A stretch of DNA of 64,000 nucleotides from Chryseobacterium sp. JJR-5R (GCF_034047335.1 NZ_CP139137.1:2108001-2172000); one strand, 5' to 3'; shown: positions 1 through 8,572, counted from the stretch's first letter. Numbers and translations: made by a program. Notes: a model not told the origin generated them from the sequence alone.

Positions 1-1323
1 TTTGAATTGTTGAGAATCCCTTCTATTTCTGCAGATCCTGCCTACAAAGATGATGTACTGAAATGTGCCGACGTTGTAGCCGGATACCTTAAAGATGCCG
101 GTGCTGACCATGTGGAAGTCTGCCAGACAAAGGGATATCCTATCGTATATGGAGATAAAATTTTAAACGCAAACCTTCCGACAGTGTTGGTATATGGCCA
201 TTATGATGTTCAGCCCGCAGATCCGCTGGAATTGTGGACCAAACCTCCTTTCGATCCCTATATTGAGAAAACTGAGCTTCACCCTGACGGAGCAATTTTT
301 GCACGCGGTTCTGCAGATGACAAAGGCCAGTTTTTTATGCATCTTAAAGCTTTTGAAGCCATGATGAAAACCAATACGCTTCCCTGCAATGTTAAATTTA
401 TTTTAGAAGGTGAAGAGGAAGTGGGGTCAGTAAGCCTAGGGGATTTTGTTAATGATAACAAGGAAAAGTTAGCCTGCGACTGCATCCTGATTTCAGATAC
501 GCATATTTACAGCAACGAGCAGCCGACGGTTACTACAGGATTAAGAGGTTTAAGCTATGTGGAAGTTGAAGTGGAAGGTCCGAACAGAGACCTGCACTCC
601 GGTCTGTACGGAGGCGCAGTTCCGAACCCGATCCATGTGCTTTCCAGAATGATCGCCAATCTGATTGATGAGGACGGACATATCACCATTGACGGCTTCT
701 ATGACAATGTAGAAGCAGTTTCCAAAGCAGACAGAGCTGATATGAATAAGCTGAAAGACAATCCTGAAGAATTCAGAAAATCCATCGGATTAAGTGGTGT
801 GGAAGGCGAAAAAGGATATACCACACTTGAAAGAACCTCCATCCGTCCTACACTGGACTGTAACGGAATCTGGGGCGGCTATATCGGGGAAGGAGCGAAG
901 ACCGTGATCCCTTCCAAAGCTTTTGCCAAAATTTCCATGCGTTTGGTGCCGTATCAGACGCCGGAAGAAATCACAGAGAAATTCACAGCCTATTTTAAGA
1001 AAATCGCTCCGGATAATGTGAAAGTGAAAGTAACGCCGCATCACGGAGGCATGCCATACGTTTTACCTACCGCAACCAAAGAATTCTCAGCCGCAAAACA
1101 GGCGATGGAAACCGCTTTCGGAAAAGAAGTGCTTCCGTATAGAGGAGGCGGAAGTATTCCCATTACGGCCATGTTTGAGCAGGTATTGGGTGCTAAATCC
1201 GTTTTAATGGGATTTGGGTTGGACTCAGATGCGATTCATTCCCCGAATGAACATTACGGACTGTTCAATTTCTATAAGGGTATTGAAAGTATTCCGCTGT
1301 TTTTTGAGAATTATGTGAAGTAA
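1..1323 (+). CDS. M20-family dipeptidase, 5' end outside window
   Basis: Zinc metallopeptidase of the M20/M25/M40 family, expected to hydrolyse dipeptides in the cytoplasm. The frame is open from the first base, so the true start lies upstream; a TTG at 7 is internal. Family metal-site motifs are visible in order: GHYDVQP, RGSADDKGQ, the acidic EGEEEVGS and, in the lid/dimerisation part, LHSGLYGG, with DAIHSPNEHYG near the C terminus supplying the last ligand. About 440 codons are visible, so only a couple of dozen N-terminal residues are probably missing. The exact substrate (for instance carnosinase-like or general dipeptidase) cannot be told from this. Confidence 0.93.
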   Translation, partial: FELLRIPSISADPAYKDDVLKCADVVAGYLKDAGADHVEVCQTKGYPIVYGDKILNANLPTVLVYGHYDVQPADPLELWTKPPFDPYIEKTELHPDGAIFARGSADDKGQFFMHLKAFEAMMKTNTLPCNVKFILEGEEEVGSVSLGDFVNDNKEKLACDCILISDTHIYSNEQPTVTTGLRGLSYVEVEVEGPNRDLHSGLYGGAVPNPIHVLSRMIANLIDEDGHITIDGFYDNVEAVSKADRADMNKLKDNPEEFRKSIGLSGVEGEKGYTTLERTSIRPTLDCNGIWGGYIGEGAKTVIPSKAFAKISMRLVPYQTPEEITEKFTAYFKKIAPDNVKVKVTPHHGGMPYVLPTATKEFSAAKQAMETAFGKEVLPYRGGGSIPITAMFEQVLGAKSVLMGFGLDSDAIHSPNEHYGLFNFYKGIESIPLFFENYVK

Positions 1324-1368
1324 AAACAATTTTAATCCCTAAAAAGAGATTTTAATGTTAAAAAATTT

Positions 1369-1408
1369 TTGTTATTCAGTAAAAAAAAATATCTTTACTG
1401 AATAACAA
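1369..1408 (+). promoter_or_regulatory. Perfect 15-bp inverted repeat in the leader of the T9SS gene
   Basis: TTGTTATTCAGTAAA at 1369-1383 and its exact complement at 1394-1408 enclose a 10-base AT-only loop. The plus-strand repeat is followed by TAATAG rather than a T-run, so it is not an ordinary terminator for the dipeptidase. It ends 11 bases before the ATG of the next gene, where an RNA hairpin could control translation or where a dimeric protein could bind the DNA. Its role is unknown. Confidence 0.6.
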
Positions 1409-1419
1409 TAATAGATATT

Positions 1420-2295
1420 ATGAAAAAAATTTTTACATCTTTAGCTGCATTAATATTTGCAGGAACTGCTTTTGCTCAGGTGATTACACAAAGTTCTACG
1501 CCTACTACAGTTAGTGCTACAGGTTCAGTTGCCTGTGGTAGCCAGGCAAACGGCTATACTGCTGATAATGCTTATATGAGGGTTTTTAAATTGTCAGATT
1601 ACGGGATTAATTACACGTACAAAATTACCAATGTTGCTTTTGGAGTTCAGACGGCTAACTCTTCATTTCCGGTTGAAGTAAATGTTTACAACTGGACAGG
1701 AGGGACATTTCCGACAGGAACTGCTACTTTATTGGGAACTTCAAACGTGAATATTACCACTGCAAGTGCTGGTACAGTAGTAAATACAGGGACCGCGTTA
1801 AATGCTAATGTTCCAACGGGTGGTACTTTTGTCGTTGAAATTTATCATGACGGTGATGTAACCCCTCCACAGTCTTTCTATATGGGAACAAATGCAGGTG
1901 CACAGACAGGTCCGTCATATCTTTCCTCTGAAACATGTGGTATATTGACACCTACAGCAACGGGCACAGGCGGATTGGCTGCATTTTCAACAGCCAGATG
2001 GGTAATGACTGTTACAGGACAGAATGCTACTTTAGGAACAACTGAAGTTATTAATTCAAGAGATCTTCAGATTTATCCGAATCCGGTTAAAGAAGTTCTT
2101 AAATTTAAATTTGCTAATAATTTAAAATCCGAGTCTATTGAAATTCATGATATGAATGGCAGGGTAATAACTTCAATTTCTAATAATAAGAATGTTAATG
2201 AAGTAAATATGTCAGCTTATACAACCGGTAATTATATACTGAGAGTAAAGGCAAGCGACGGTAAAGTATATATCCAGAAAATCATTAAAGAATAA
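1420..2295 (+). CDS. Secreted T9SS type A sorting-domain protein
   Basis: Secreted or surface protein of 291 residues. Residues 1-19 form a clear signal peptide ending in TAFA before Q20. Residues 25-200 are Thr/Ser/Gly/Asn-rich and look like a beta-sandwich (a pattern such as AYMRVFKLSDYGI). Residues 205-291 are a type A Por secretion sorting domain with IYPNPVKE, then EIHDMNGRVI and a terminal YIQKIIKE. Known logic for this domain is Sec export followed by type IX transport across the outer membrane and cleavage of the domain. No catalytic motif was seen, so the function of the mature part is unknown. The gene is monocistronic between a strong leader hairpin and a terminator. Confidence 0.9.
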   Translation: MKKIFTSLAALIFAGTAFAQVITQSSTPTTVSATGSVACGSQANGYTADNAYMRVFKLSDYGINYTYKITNVAFGVQTANSSFPVEVNVYNWTGGTFPTGTATLLGTSNVNITTASAGTVVNTGTALNANVPTGGTFVVEIYHDGDVTPPQSFYMGTNAGAQTGPSYLSSETCGILTPTATGTGGLAAFSTARWVMTVTGQNATLGTTEVINSRDLQIYPNPVKEVLKFKFANNLKSESIEIHDMNGRVITSISNNKNVNEVNMSAYTTGNYILRVKASDGKVYIQKIIKE

Positions 2296-2318
2296 TTGCT
2301 GACAAATGTTAGTTAGTA

Positions 2319-2345
2319 AAAACGCTCCGATTGGAGCGTTTTTCT
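2319..2345 (+). terminator. Rho-independent terminator
   Basis: AAAACGCTCC and GGAGCGTTTT form a GC-containing stem with a short loop followed by T residues. It ends transcription of the T9SS gene and shows that an in-frame ATG at 2306 upstream of it is not the start of the next gene. Confidence 0.85.
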
Positions 2346-2371
2346 TATTTTTAGGAACTAAATCTAAAATT

Positions 2372-3079
2372 ATGATAGAAAATAAAGTTGCTTATATTAC
2401 AGGCGGAACAAAAGGAATCGGTTTCGGGATTGCAAAGATTTTACTTGAAAACGGTGCTTCAGTAGCATTTTCGGGAAGGCAGAAAGAAGAAGTGGAAAAA
2501 ATAGAACTGGAACTGAAACAATATTCAGATCATATTCTGGGCATCGTTTCCGATGTAAAGAGCCTTGAAAGTGAAGTAGAAGCTGTCAATCGCATCAAAG
2601 AAAAATTCGGGAAGCTGGATTTTGTCATTGCCAATGCAGGAATGGGCGTTTTCAAGCCGGTGGACCAGTTGACGGCAGAAGAATGGAATGACATGATTGA
2701 AACCAATCTGACAGGCGTTTTCTACACACTGAAAGCTTCCGTGGAAGAACTGAAAAAAACGGAAGGGTACTACATTACCATTGCCAGCCTGGCAGGTGCG
2801 AATTTCTTTGAAAACGGATCAGGATATAATGCTTCAAAATTCGGAGTGGTGGGCTTTACCCAGGCTGCCATGATCGATTTAAGGAAGTATAACATCAAAT
2901 CAACGGTTATTATGCCCGGTTCCGTAGCTACCCATTTCAATGGAAACGTCCCGTCAGATAAAGATGCCTGGAAAATCCAGCCGGAAGATATGGGCAATCT
3001 GGTTCTGGACATTTTAAAAATGAATCCTAGGGTTTTACCCAGCAAGATTGAATTCAGGGCAACGAAGCCGGCCAACTGA
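2372..3079 (+). CDS. Short-chain dehydrogenase/reductase
   Basis: Classical SDR of 235 residues using NAD(P)H for alcohol/ketone interconversion; the substrate is not predictable. It has the nucleotide-binding TGGTKGIGFG near residue 10, the NAGMG structural motif near 85, a serine in ITIASLAG and the catalytic YNASK. I start it at the ATG at 2372, because the longer in-frame ATG at 2306 would put the terminator hairpin inside the coding sequence and add 22 residues before the first beta strand. The family usually has about 230-260 residues, which fits. It stands alone between a terminator and the etf operon. Confidence 0.9.
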   Translation: MIENKVAYITGGTKGIGFGIAKILLENGASVAFSGRQKEEVEKIELELKQYSDHILGIVSDVKSLESEVEAVNRIKEKFGKLDFVIANAGMGVFKPVDQLTAEEWNDMIETNLTGVFYTLKASVEELKKTEGYYITIASLAGANFFENGSGYNASKFGVVGFTQAAMIDLRKYNIKSTVIMPGSVATHFNGNVPSDKDAWKIQPEDMGNLVLDILKMNPRVLPSKIEFRATKPAN

Positions 3080-3112
3080 AACATCTAATGCGCTGAATAA
3101 TAAATTCATAAG

Positions 3113-3130
3113 TATTATGCATGCATAATA
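3113..3130. repeat. 18-bp perfect palindrome
   Basis: TATTATGCATGCATAATA reads identically on both strands. It lies in the gap between the SDR stop and etfB and has no T-run, so a protein-binding site is more likely than a terminator. No regulator can be assigned. Confidence 0.5.
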
Positions 3131-3270
3131 TATTTTTTATTTATATTAGCAGGAGAAATTTAAATAAAAACCCGGTATAAAATACAGGGTTTATACTGAA
3201 AGAGACAACAGAAAAGTATACATGAAACCGAAATGTTTCATAGCGCAACGAAAAATTTAAAACAACATAT

Positions 3271-4017
3271 ATGAAAATATTAGTTTGTATAAGTAGTGTT
3301 CCGGATACTACTTCCAAAATTAACTTTACAGCAGATAAATCTGCTTTCGACAAAAACGGTATTCAGTGGGTGATCAACCCGTTAGATGAGTTTGCACTTA
3401 CCAAAGCCGTTAAGCTTCAGGAATCACAGGGTGCTACGGTAACGGTAATCAATGTAGGGGATGCTGTTACGGAACCGGTTATCAGGAAAGCGCTGGCCAT
3501 CGGGGCCAATGATGCGGTAAGGGTGAACCTTGACCCCAAGGACAGCTATTCTACAGCAAAAGAAATCGCTGCCGTGGCTCAGAACGGCGGCTACGATCTT
3601 ATTCTTTGCGGTAAAGAATCCCTTGATTACAACGGAGGTTCTGTTCCGGGAATGGTAGCACAGCTGCTGAACCAGCCTTTTGTAAATGCATCCGTAGGTC
3701 TTGATATAAACGGAACTGAAGCAACAGCCGTAAGAGAAATTGAAGGCGGGAAAGAAACCATCTCCGTAAAATTACCGGCAGTTATTGCAGGGCAGAAAGG
3801 GCTGGTGGATGAAAAAGATCTGATCATCCCGAATATGAGAGGAATTATGTCAGCAAGGACAAAACCTTTGCAGGTGGTGGAAGCCACTTCTTCTGAAGTG
3901 AAAGTTCAGGGTGTTTCCTATGACAGCGTTCCGCCGAGGGCAGCCGTGAAAATGGTTTCTCCGGATAATCTGGATGAACTGGTAAGATTGCTTCACGAAG
4001 AAGCGAAGGTAATCTAA
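3271..4017 (+). CDS. etfB: Electron transfer flavoprotein, beta subunit
   Basis: Beta subunit of the soluble heterodimeric ETF, which takes electrons from acyl-CoA dehydrogenases and passes them on towards the quinone pool. Residues 1-248 match the normal length. The N terminus (MKILVCISSVPDTTSKI) and the internal NPLDEFAL stretch are typical, as is CGKESLDYNGG, the AMP-binding region. etfA follows after 99 bases in the same direction, so the two form an operon and an obligate complex. A long AT-rich leader precedes it, containing an 18-bp palindrome. Confidence 0.95.
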   Translation: MKILVCISSVPDTTSKINFTADKSAFDKNGIQWVINPLDEFALTKAVKLQESQGATVTVINVGDAVTEPVIRKALAIGANDAVRVNLDPKDSYSTAKEIAAVAQNGGYDLILCGKESLDYNGGSVPGMVAQLLNQPFVNASVGLDINGTEATAVREIEGGKETISVKLPAVIAGQKGLVDEKDLIIPNMRGIMSARTKPLQVVEATSSEVKVQGVSYDSVPPRAAVKMVSPDNLDELVRLLHEEAKVI

Positions 4018-4116
4018 AAGTTGGAAGCCGGAAACTCAGAAAAAGGAAGTTTTAATTCAGCTTTTGATTTCCATCTTTTCAATTATTAAATTTTTTAATC
4101 TTTAAATTAATTTAAA

Positions 4117-5064
4117 ATGGCAGTATTCGTATACGCAGAAAATATAAACGGAGTTTACAAAAAAGCGGCTTTTGAAGCGGTTTCCTATGCCAGATCGGTA
4201 GCAGATCAGACAGGTGAAACGGTTACGGCAATTTCTGTAAACCCTACGGATTCTTCAGATTTATTGTATAAATACGGAGCATCGAATGTAATCAATATCA
4301 AAGACGAAGGTCTTAAAAACTTCTCGGCAAAAGCTTATGCACAGGCTGTAAAAGAAGTGGCAGACGGAAACATTATTGTTTTTCCTCACACCACCGATGC
4401 TTCCTCCATTGCTCCGATGCTGGCAGTAATGAACGGCTATTCTTTAATTACCAATGTCCTGGAAGCTCCGGAAAGCGTTGCTCCGCTTCAGGTGAAGAGA
4501 AGGGCATTTTCAGGAAAAGGGTTTATGTATGCCAAAGCGGAAGGAACAGGTGTGATCATCACCGTTTCACAGAATGCTTTCGGAGTTAAGGAAAATCCGG
4601 TTTCAGGTTCTGAAGAAGTAAAGGAATTATCTGTTGCCAATGAAGATACGAAAGTAATTTCTCATGAACAGAGTTCAGGGAAATTAGATCTTAAAGAAGC
4701 GGAAATCGTCGTATCTGCAGGAAGAGGGATGAAAGGTCCTGAAAACTGGGGAATGATCGAAGACCTGGCAGGCGTTTTGGGAGCGGCCACGGCCTGTTCC
4801 AAACCGGTATCAGATATTGGATGGAGGCCCCATGCGGAACACGTAGGGCAGACCGGTAAATCCATTGCCCCGAATCTGTATATTGCAGTAGGGATTTCAG
4901 GTGCCATCCAGCACCTGGCAGGGGTAAATTCTTCCAAAACAATCGTTGTCATCAACAGTGATGCTGAATCCCCGTTTTACAAATCGGCAGATTACGGTGT
5001 TGTAGGGGATGCTTTTCAGATTATTCCTGCTTTAACAGAGAAGATCAAAGCACTTAAAGGATAA
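4117..5064 (+). CDS. etfA: Electron transfer flavoprotein, alpha subunit
   Basis: FAD-binding alpha subunit of ETF, 315 residues. The N-terminal half has the alpha/beta fold shared with the beta subunit. The C-terminal half carries the FAD-binding signature: AGRGMKGPENW near residue 200, SDIGWRPHAEHVGQTGK near 240 and YIAVGISGAIQHLAGV near 265. It follows etfB and is closed by a strong terminator, so the two subunits are made together. No dehydrogenase or ETF:quinone oxidoreductase gene lies beside them. Confidence 0.95.
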   Translation: MAVFVYAENINGVYKKAAFEAVSYARSVADQTGETVTAISVNPTDSSDLLYKYGASNVINIKDEGLKNFSAKAYAQAVKEVADGNIIVFPHTTDASSIAPMLAVMNGYSLITNVLEAPESVAPLQVKRRAFSGKGFMYAKAEGTGVIITVSQNAFGVKENPVSGSEEVKELSVANEDTKVISHEQSSGKLDLKEAEIVVSAGRGMKGPENWGMIEDLAGVLGAATACSKPVSDIGWRPHAEHVGQTGKSIAPNLYIAVGISGAIQHLAGVNSSKTIVVINSDAESPFYKSADYGVVGDAFQIIPALTEKIKALKG

Positions 5065-5134
5065 AATACCATTATTGCATTTGCCTTTCAGATCAGTAAT
5101 GAATTTAAAATCATAATGAAGTTAATTCACGTAT

Positions 5135-5159
5135 AAAAGCCCTTCCCGGGCTTTTATTT
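5135..5159 (+). terminator. Rho-independent terminator after etfBA
   Basis: AAAAGCCC and GGGCTTTT pair around a short loop and are followed by ATTTTTG. It closes the etfB-etfA operon. Confidence 0.85.
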
Positions 5160-5195
5160 TTGCTTAAAAAGTAAAAAAAATTTTGAAAATTAATC

Positions 5196-5203
5196 TATAT
5201 TTG
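5196..5203 (+). promoter_or_regulatory. Bacteroidota -7 promoter element
   Basis: TATATTTG matches the phylum consensus TAnnTTTG. It ends five bases before the ATG at 5209, so transcription would start at or next to the start codon and give an almost leaderless mRNA. No well-spaced upstream TTG element was found. Confidence 0.6.
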
Positions 5204-5208
5204 TAGCC

Positions 5209-5808
5209 ATGGATTATAAACAGCTAATTATTCGCGGAATATCGTACAGCCAGACTCAATCCGGGGCGTACGCATTGTTATTGGAACATGAAGAAACACA
5301 CATAAAATTACCTGTTGTTATAGGGAATTTCGAGGCGCAATCCATTTCCCTCGGTCTTGAGAAAGACATTCATCCGCCCCGTCCTCTTACCCATGATTTG
5401 TTTACAAAATTTATCGTTTCTGCCAATTATGAGCTGGTGTCTGTAATTATCTATCAGATTGTAGACGGCGTGTTCTTTTCAAATATCAATTTTAAAAATA
5501 AAAGCAACGAAGAAGAGCTGATTCTTGATGCCAGGACCTCTGATGCGGTGGCCATGGCCGTAAGGTTCGATGCCCCGATTTTCACTACCCAGCAGGTGCT
5601 CAACGAAGCCGGGATCCTCTTGGAACTGGAAGATGCATCCAAAGAAGAACAGCCGTTTTCAGAAACGGTTCAGTCTGAAGATAATTTAAAATCCGTTTCC
5701 ATGGAAGAGCTTCAGAAATTACTGGAGGAAGCCGTAAAAGAAGAAGACTTTGATACCGCCCTGGAGATCCAGGAAGAAATCAAAAGAAGAAAAAAGAAAA
5801 TCGATTAA
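5209..5808 (+). CDS. Bifunctional nuclease family protein (DUF151 plus UVR motif)
   Basis: Protein of 199 residues. Residues 1-140 are a bifunctional nuclease (DUF151) domain, including the DARTSDAVAMAVR signature near residue 105; some members cut both DNA and RNA. Residues 165-199 are a UVR-type helical hairpin (LQKLLEEAVKEEDFDTALEIQ), the module used by UvrB and UvrC for protein contact. This combination is common in Bacteroidota but its role is not established. The start codon lies directly behind a TAnnTTTG box. The permease gene follows after 15 bases and is probably cotranscribed. Confidence 0.88.
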   Translation: MDYKQLIIRGISYSQTQSGAYALLLEHEETHIKLPVVIGNFEAQSISLGLEKDIHPPRPLTHDLFTKFIVSANYELVSVIIYQIVDGVFFSNINFKNKSNEEELILDARTSDAVAMAVRFDAPIFTTQQVLNEAGILLELEDASKEEQPFSETVQSEDNLKSVSMEELQKLLEEAVKEEDFDTALEIQEEIKRRKKKID

Positions 5809-5823
5809 GATACTATATATACA

Positions 5824-7206
5824 ATGAGTTTAAAATTACGATTGACCGTCCTTAGTTTTCTTCAGTTCTTCGTTTGGGGAGCCTGGCTGATTACCATAGC
5901 GAATTTCTGGTTCGGCACAAAACACTGGGATGGTGCACAGTTCGGTGCTGTTTTCGGAACCATGGGGATTGCTTCCATTTTTATGCCGACTATTACCGGA
6001 ATTATTGCCGACCGGTGGATCAATGCGGAACGTATTTTTTCAGTTTTACATATACTTTACGGGATCGTACTTTTCATTCTTCCCCATTCAGCAGATCCTG
6101 ATTCCTTTTTTTATACCATGCTTCTGGCCATGTGCTTCTATATGCCGACCATTGCCCTTGCTAATTCCATTTCCTATACAATTCTTAAGAACAGTGATCT
6201 TGATGTGGTTAAAGATTTTCCGCCGATCCGTGTCTGGGGAACCATCGGGTTTATTGTGGCGATGTGGATTACCAATCTTACCGGAAATAAAGCTACGGAA
6301 GGCCAATTCTATATTGCCGGAGGCGTGGCGGTCTTCTTAGGGATCTATGCCCTGACATTGCCAAAATGCCCGCCGCAGAAACTGATTGATAAAGATGCTC
6401 CTTTAACGGAACAGTTAGGGCTTAATGCCTTTAAACTGTTTAAAGATTATAAAACCGCATTGTTTTTCCTGTTCTCTATGTTGCTGGGCGCTGCGTTACA
6501 GCTGACGAATGCTTACGGAGATGTTTTCCTGAGTGAGTTTGAACATTTCCCGAAATATTCCGACTCTTTTGTTGTACAGAGGTCAACCATTATTATGTCG
6601 ATCTCCCAGGTTTCCGAGACATTATTTATATTGGCGATTCCTTTCTTTTTAAAACGGTACGGGATTAAAAAGGTAATGCTGATTTCAATGTTCGCGTGGG
6701 TGTTGAGATTCGGTTTTTTTGCATACGGAATTCCTGAAGGATACGGATTAAGCTTAATTGTTCTCTCGTGTATTGTGTACGGGATGGCATTCGATTTCTT
6801 TAATATTTCGGGATCTCTTTTTGTGGAAACTACTACAGATAAAAAAATCCGTTCTTCAGCACAGGGACTGTTTATGATGATGACCAATGGTTTCGGAGCT
6901 GTTTTCGGAAGTTATGCAGCAGGCTGGGCAATTGATAAATTCTTTACCCATAAATTTACCACGGCATTGTCTCTGTCTACATATTTAGAGACCACGCCTG
7001 ATAATCCTACTTTTTTGGAAATTCTGAAAAAGAGTTTCAATGCAGTCGTTAATCCGGACGGTACCCTGTCATCAGCTGTTATGGTAAAAGACTGGCATAA
7101 TATCTGGCTTTCATTTGCAGCATATGCCTTGATTCTGGCTGTTCTGTTTGCTGTTCTGTTCAGGCATAAACACAACCCGGCAGAAATTTCGGAAATCAAA
7201 CATTAA
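5824..7206 (+). CDS. MFS nucleoside permease (nucleoside:H+ symporter type)
   Basis: Inner-membrane transporter of 460 residues with about 12 hydrophobic segments. The N-terminal MSLKLRLTVLSFLQFFVWGAW is the usual opening of the NupG/XapB-type nucleoside:proton symporters of Bacteroidota, and IADRWINAERI is the loop 2-3 motif. The substrate is inferred from the family, not shown. It sits 15 bases after the bifunctional nuclease gene, so nuclease and nucleoside uptake may belong to one salvage theme, although this is only inference. It ends before a hairpin terminator. Confidence 0.85.
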   Translation: MSLKLRLTVLSFLQFFVWGAWLITIANFWFGTKHWDGAQFGAVFGTMGIASIFMPTITGIIADRWINAERIFSVLHILYGIVLFILPHSADPDSFFYTMLLAMCFYMPTIALANSISYTILKNSDLDVVKDFPPIRVWGTIGFIVAMWITNLTGNKATEGQFYIAGGVAVFLGIYALTLPKCPPQKLIDKDAPLTEQLGLNAFKLFKDYKTALFFLFSMLLGAALQLTNAYGDVFLSEFEHFPKYSDSFVVQRSTIIMSISQVSETLFILAIPFFLKRYGIKKVMLISMFAWVLRFGFFAYGIPEGYGLSLIVLSCIVYGMAFDFFNISGSLFVETTTDKKIRSSAQGLFMMMTNGFGAVFGSYAAGWAIDKFFTHKFTTALSLSTYLETTPDNPTFLEILKKSFNAVVNPDGTLSSAVMVKDWHNIWLSFAAYALILAVLFAVLFRHKHNPAEISEIKH

Positions 7207-7233
7207 TTTTATATCATTAATAACTGATAAATT

Positions 7234-7266
7234 AAATTGCATTTTTTTAAAAGTGCAATTTTTTTT
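7234..7266 (+). terminator. Rho-independent terminator
   Basis: AAATTGCA and TGCAATTT pair around a T-rich/A-rich loop and are followed by six T residues. It separates the permease from the sigma factor gene. Confidence 0.75.
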
Positions 7267-7274
7267 GTCTTTAA

Positions 7275-7303
7275 GGCAACCTTTTAGAAAATAGTGCGTC
7301 TTA
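7275..7303 (+). promoter_or_regulatory. Putative ECF sigma promoter, likely autoregulatory
   Basis: GGCAACC at 7275-7281 and CGTCTTA at 7297-7303 are separated by 15 bases. This is the layout of ECF-type promoters (an AAC-containing -35 and a CGTC-containing -10), and differs from the TAnnTTTG element. It lies just before the sigma factor ATG at 7321, so the sigma factor may direct its own transcription. This is inference from motif and position. Confidence 0.5.
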
Positions 7304-7320
7304 CAGATAGAAACTGAAAC

Positions 7321-7869
7321 ATGAGGAATCTGGAAAAGAATTTTAAACTGGCAAAAGAACAGGACCGAAGAGGGCAGAAAGCTCTCTACGAAATGTTTTC
7401 AGCAAAAATGCTGGCCATTGCAAATTCTTATGTCAACAACATCCACGATGCAGAAGATATCCTGATGAATTCCTTTTTTATCTGCTTTTCTAAAATTGAC
7501 GACTGCAGGGAATGGAAAAGCTTCCAGTTCTGGCTGAGGAAGATTGTGGTGAATAATGCCATCAACTTTATCCGCAAAAGTAAGAATATTCTGTATACTG
7601 ATGTAGAAGTTGAAGAAATTGGAAATGTTGACCAGACTTGGGACGAAGAAGAAATGGAGGAACTTAATATGGAAGAGATCTTTTCTGAAATGCCGGACGG
7701 CTACAGGCTGATTTTTAACCTGTATGTTTTCGAAGAGAAAAAGCATCACGAAATTGCAGAAATCCTGAATATTTCTGAAGGCACCAGCAAAAGCCAGCTG
7801 AGCAAATCTAAAAAATGGATTGTAGATTTTTTAAAAAAAAGAAAAGATGAAAAAAAATATGCTGAATAA
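7321..7869 (+). CDS. ECF-type sigma-70 family RNA polymerase sigma factor
   Basis: Alternative sigma factor of 182 residues. Region 2 spans roughly residues 24-95 (HDAEDILMNSFFICFSKI) and region 4 about 115-178, with the helix-turn-helix KHHEIAEILNISEGTSKSQLSK. Regions 1 and 3 are absent, as expected for ECF factors. Its 3' end overlaps the next gene by 23 bases, so a partner membrane protein is translationally coupled. The neighbour has one membrane segment and could be an anti-sigma factor, which is the usual arrangement. A CAACC/CGTC-type promoter lies directly upstream and suggests autoregulation. Confidence 0.93.
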   Translation: MRNLEKNFKLAKEQDRRGQKALYEMFSAKMLAIANSYVNNIHDAEDILMNSFFICFSKIDDCREWKSFQFWLRKIVVNNAINFIRKSKNILYTDVEVEEIGNVDQTWDEEEMEELNMEEIFSEMPDGYRLIFNLYVFEEKKHHEIAEILNISEGTSKSQLSKSKKWIVDFLKKRKDEKKYAE

Positions 7870-8572
7870 ATGGAAGTCTGATTATGAAGGACTCGAAATA
7901 AAACCTTCAGCAGATCTCTGGGACAGGCTGGATCATCAACTGGACAGTCATCAGAAAAGCGAACCCAGGTCTTACGGGCAATGGTGGAAGTATGCTGCCA
8001 TCATATTCCTGATGATTTCTGTGGGAACGGTGATTTATTTTAATGGATATAAAAACAGGATTGATGATAAACAAACAAAGGTAATGGCAAAAAAAGTCTT
8101 TAAGAATAAAATAAACCCGGTAAATGTAGATTCTGAGCGCCAGAATACACTTCCAAATCAGGAAGTTCTTGAAGGAAAAACAGATCAAGTCATAGCAAAA
8201 GTTACGGAAAATAACAATCCTGAAATTCCTGTTCAGAAGAAAGAAGAAATAAGGAATCAGGACCGGGATCAATCCCAGACTCAGGTTTTCGTACAGCATC
8301 ATACAGACAAGGCGCTGCCTGAAATCATCATCAATAAAAATGAAAAAGCAGCAGAATTTACTCAGAATCCTGTTGTTTTAGCAGAAACAAAAAAAGCAAA
8401 ACCGGGTTACATCAATGCAGATGAACTTCTTCTGGGAAGGGAATTTGAAAAAACCCGCGAGAATACAGCTAAGGAAGAAAGGAAATTTGGCGTATTCAGA
8501 TTGAAAAAAGTCGTTCCGAATGTAGACAATGTCACCGTCCTGGGTGTGAAAGTTTACATCGATCCAAAATAA
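7847..8572 (+). CDS. Single-pass membrane protein, possible anti-sigma factor
   Basis: Unrecognised protein of 241 residues. Residues 1-45 are soluble and charged (IKPSADLWDRLDHQL), 48-66 form a single transmembrane helix (AAIIFLMISVGTVIYF), and the remainder is a long Lys/Glu/Asn-rich periplasmic tail. It overlaps the sigma factor gene by 23 bases; an alternative ATG at 7859 would leave an 11-base overlap. The layout (cytoplasmic N-terminal part, one helix, outside tail, coupled to an ECF sigma) is that of an anti-sigma factor, but I see no zinc-binding ZAS motif, so this is inference. Confidence 0.75.
   Translation: MKKNMLNKWKSDYEGLEIKPSADLWDRLDHQLDSHQKSEPRSYGQWWKYAAIIFLMISVGTVIYFNGYKNRIDDKQTKVMAKKVFKNKINPVNVDSERQNTLPNQEVLEGKTDQVIAKVTENNNPEIPVQKKEEIRNQDRDQSQTQVFVQHHTDKALPEIIINKNEKAAEFTQNPVVLAETKKAKPGYINADELLLGREFEKTRENTAKEERKFGVFRLKKVVPNVDNVTVLGVKVYIDPK

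Noticed and set aside
2306-2371. In-frame upstream start of the SDR
   Set aside because: It lies before and across the terminator hairpin of the previous gene, and adds residues not expected before the Rossmann strand.
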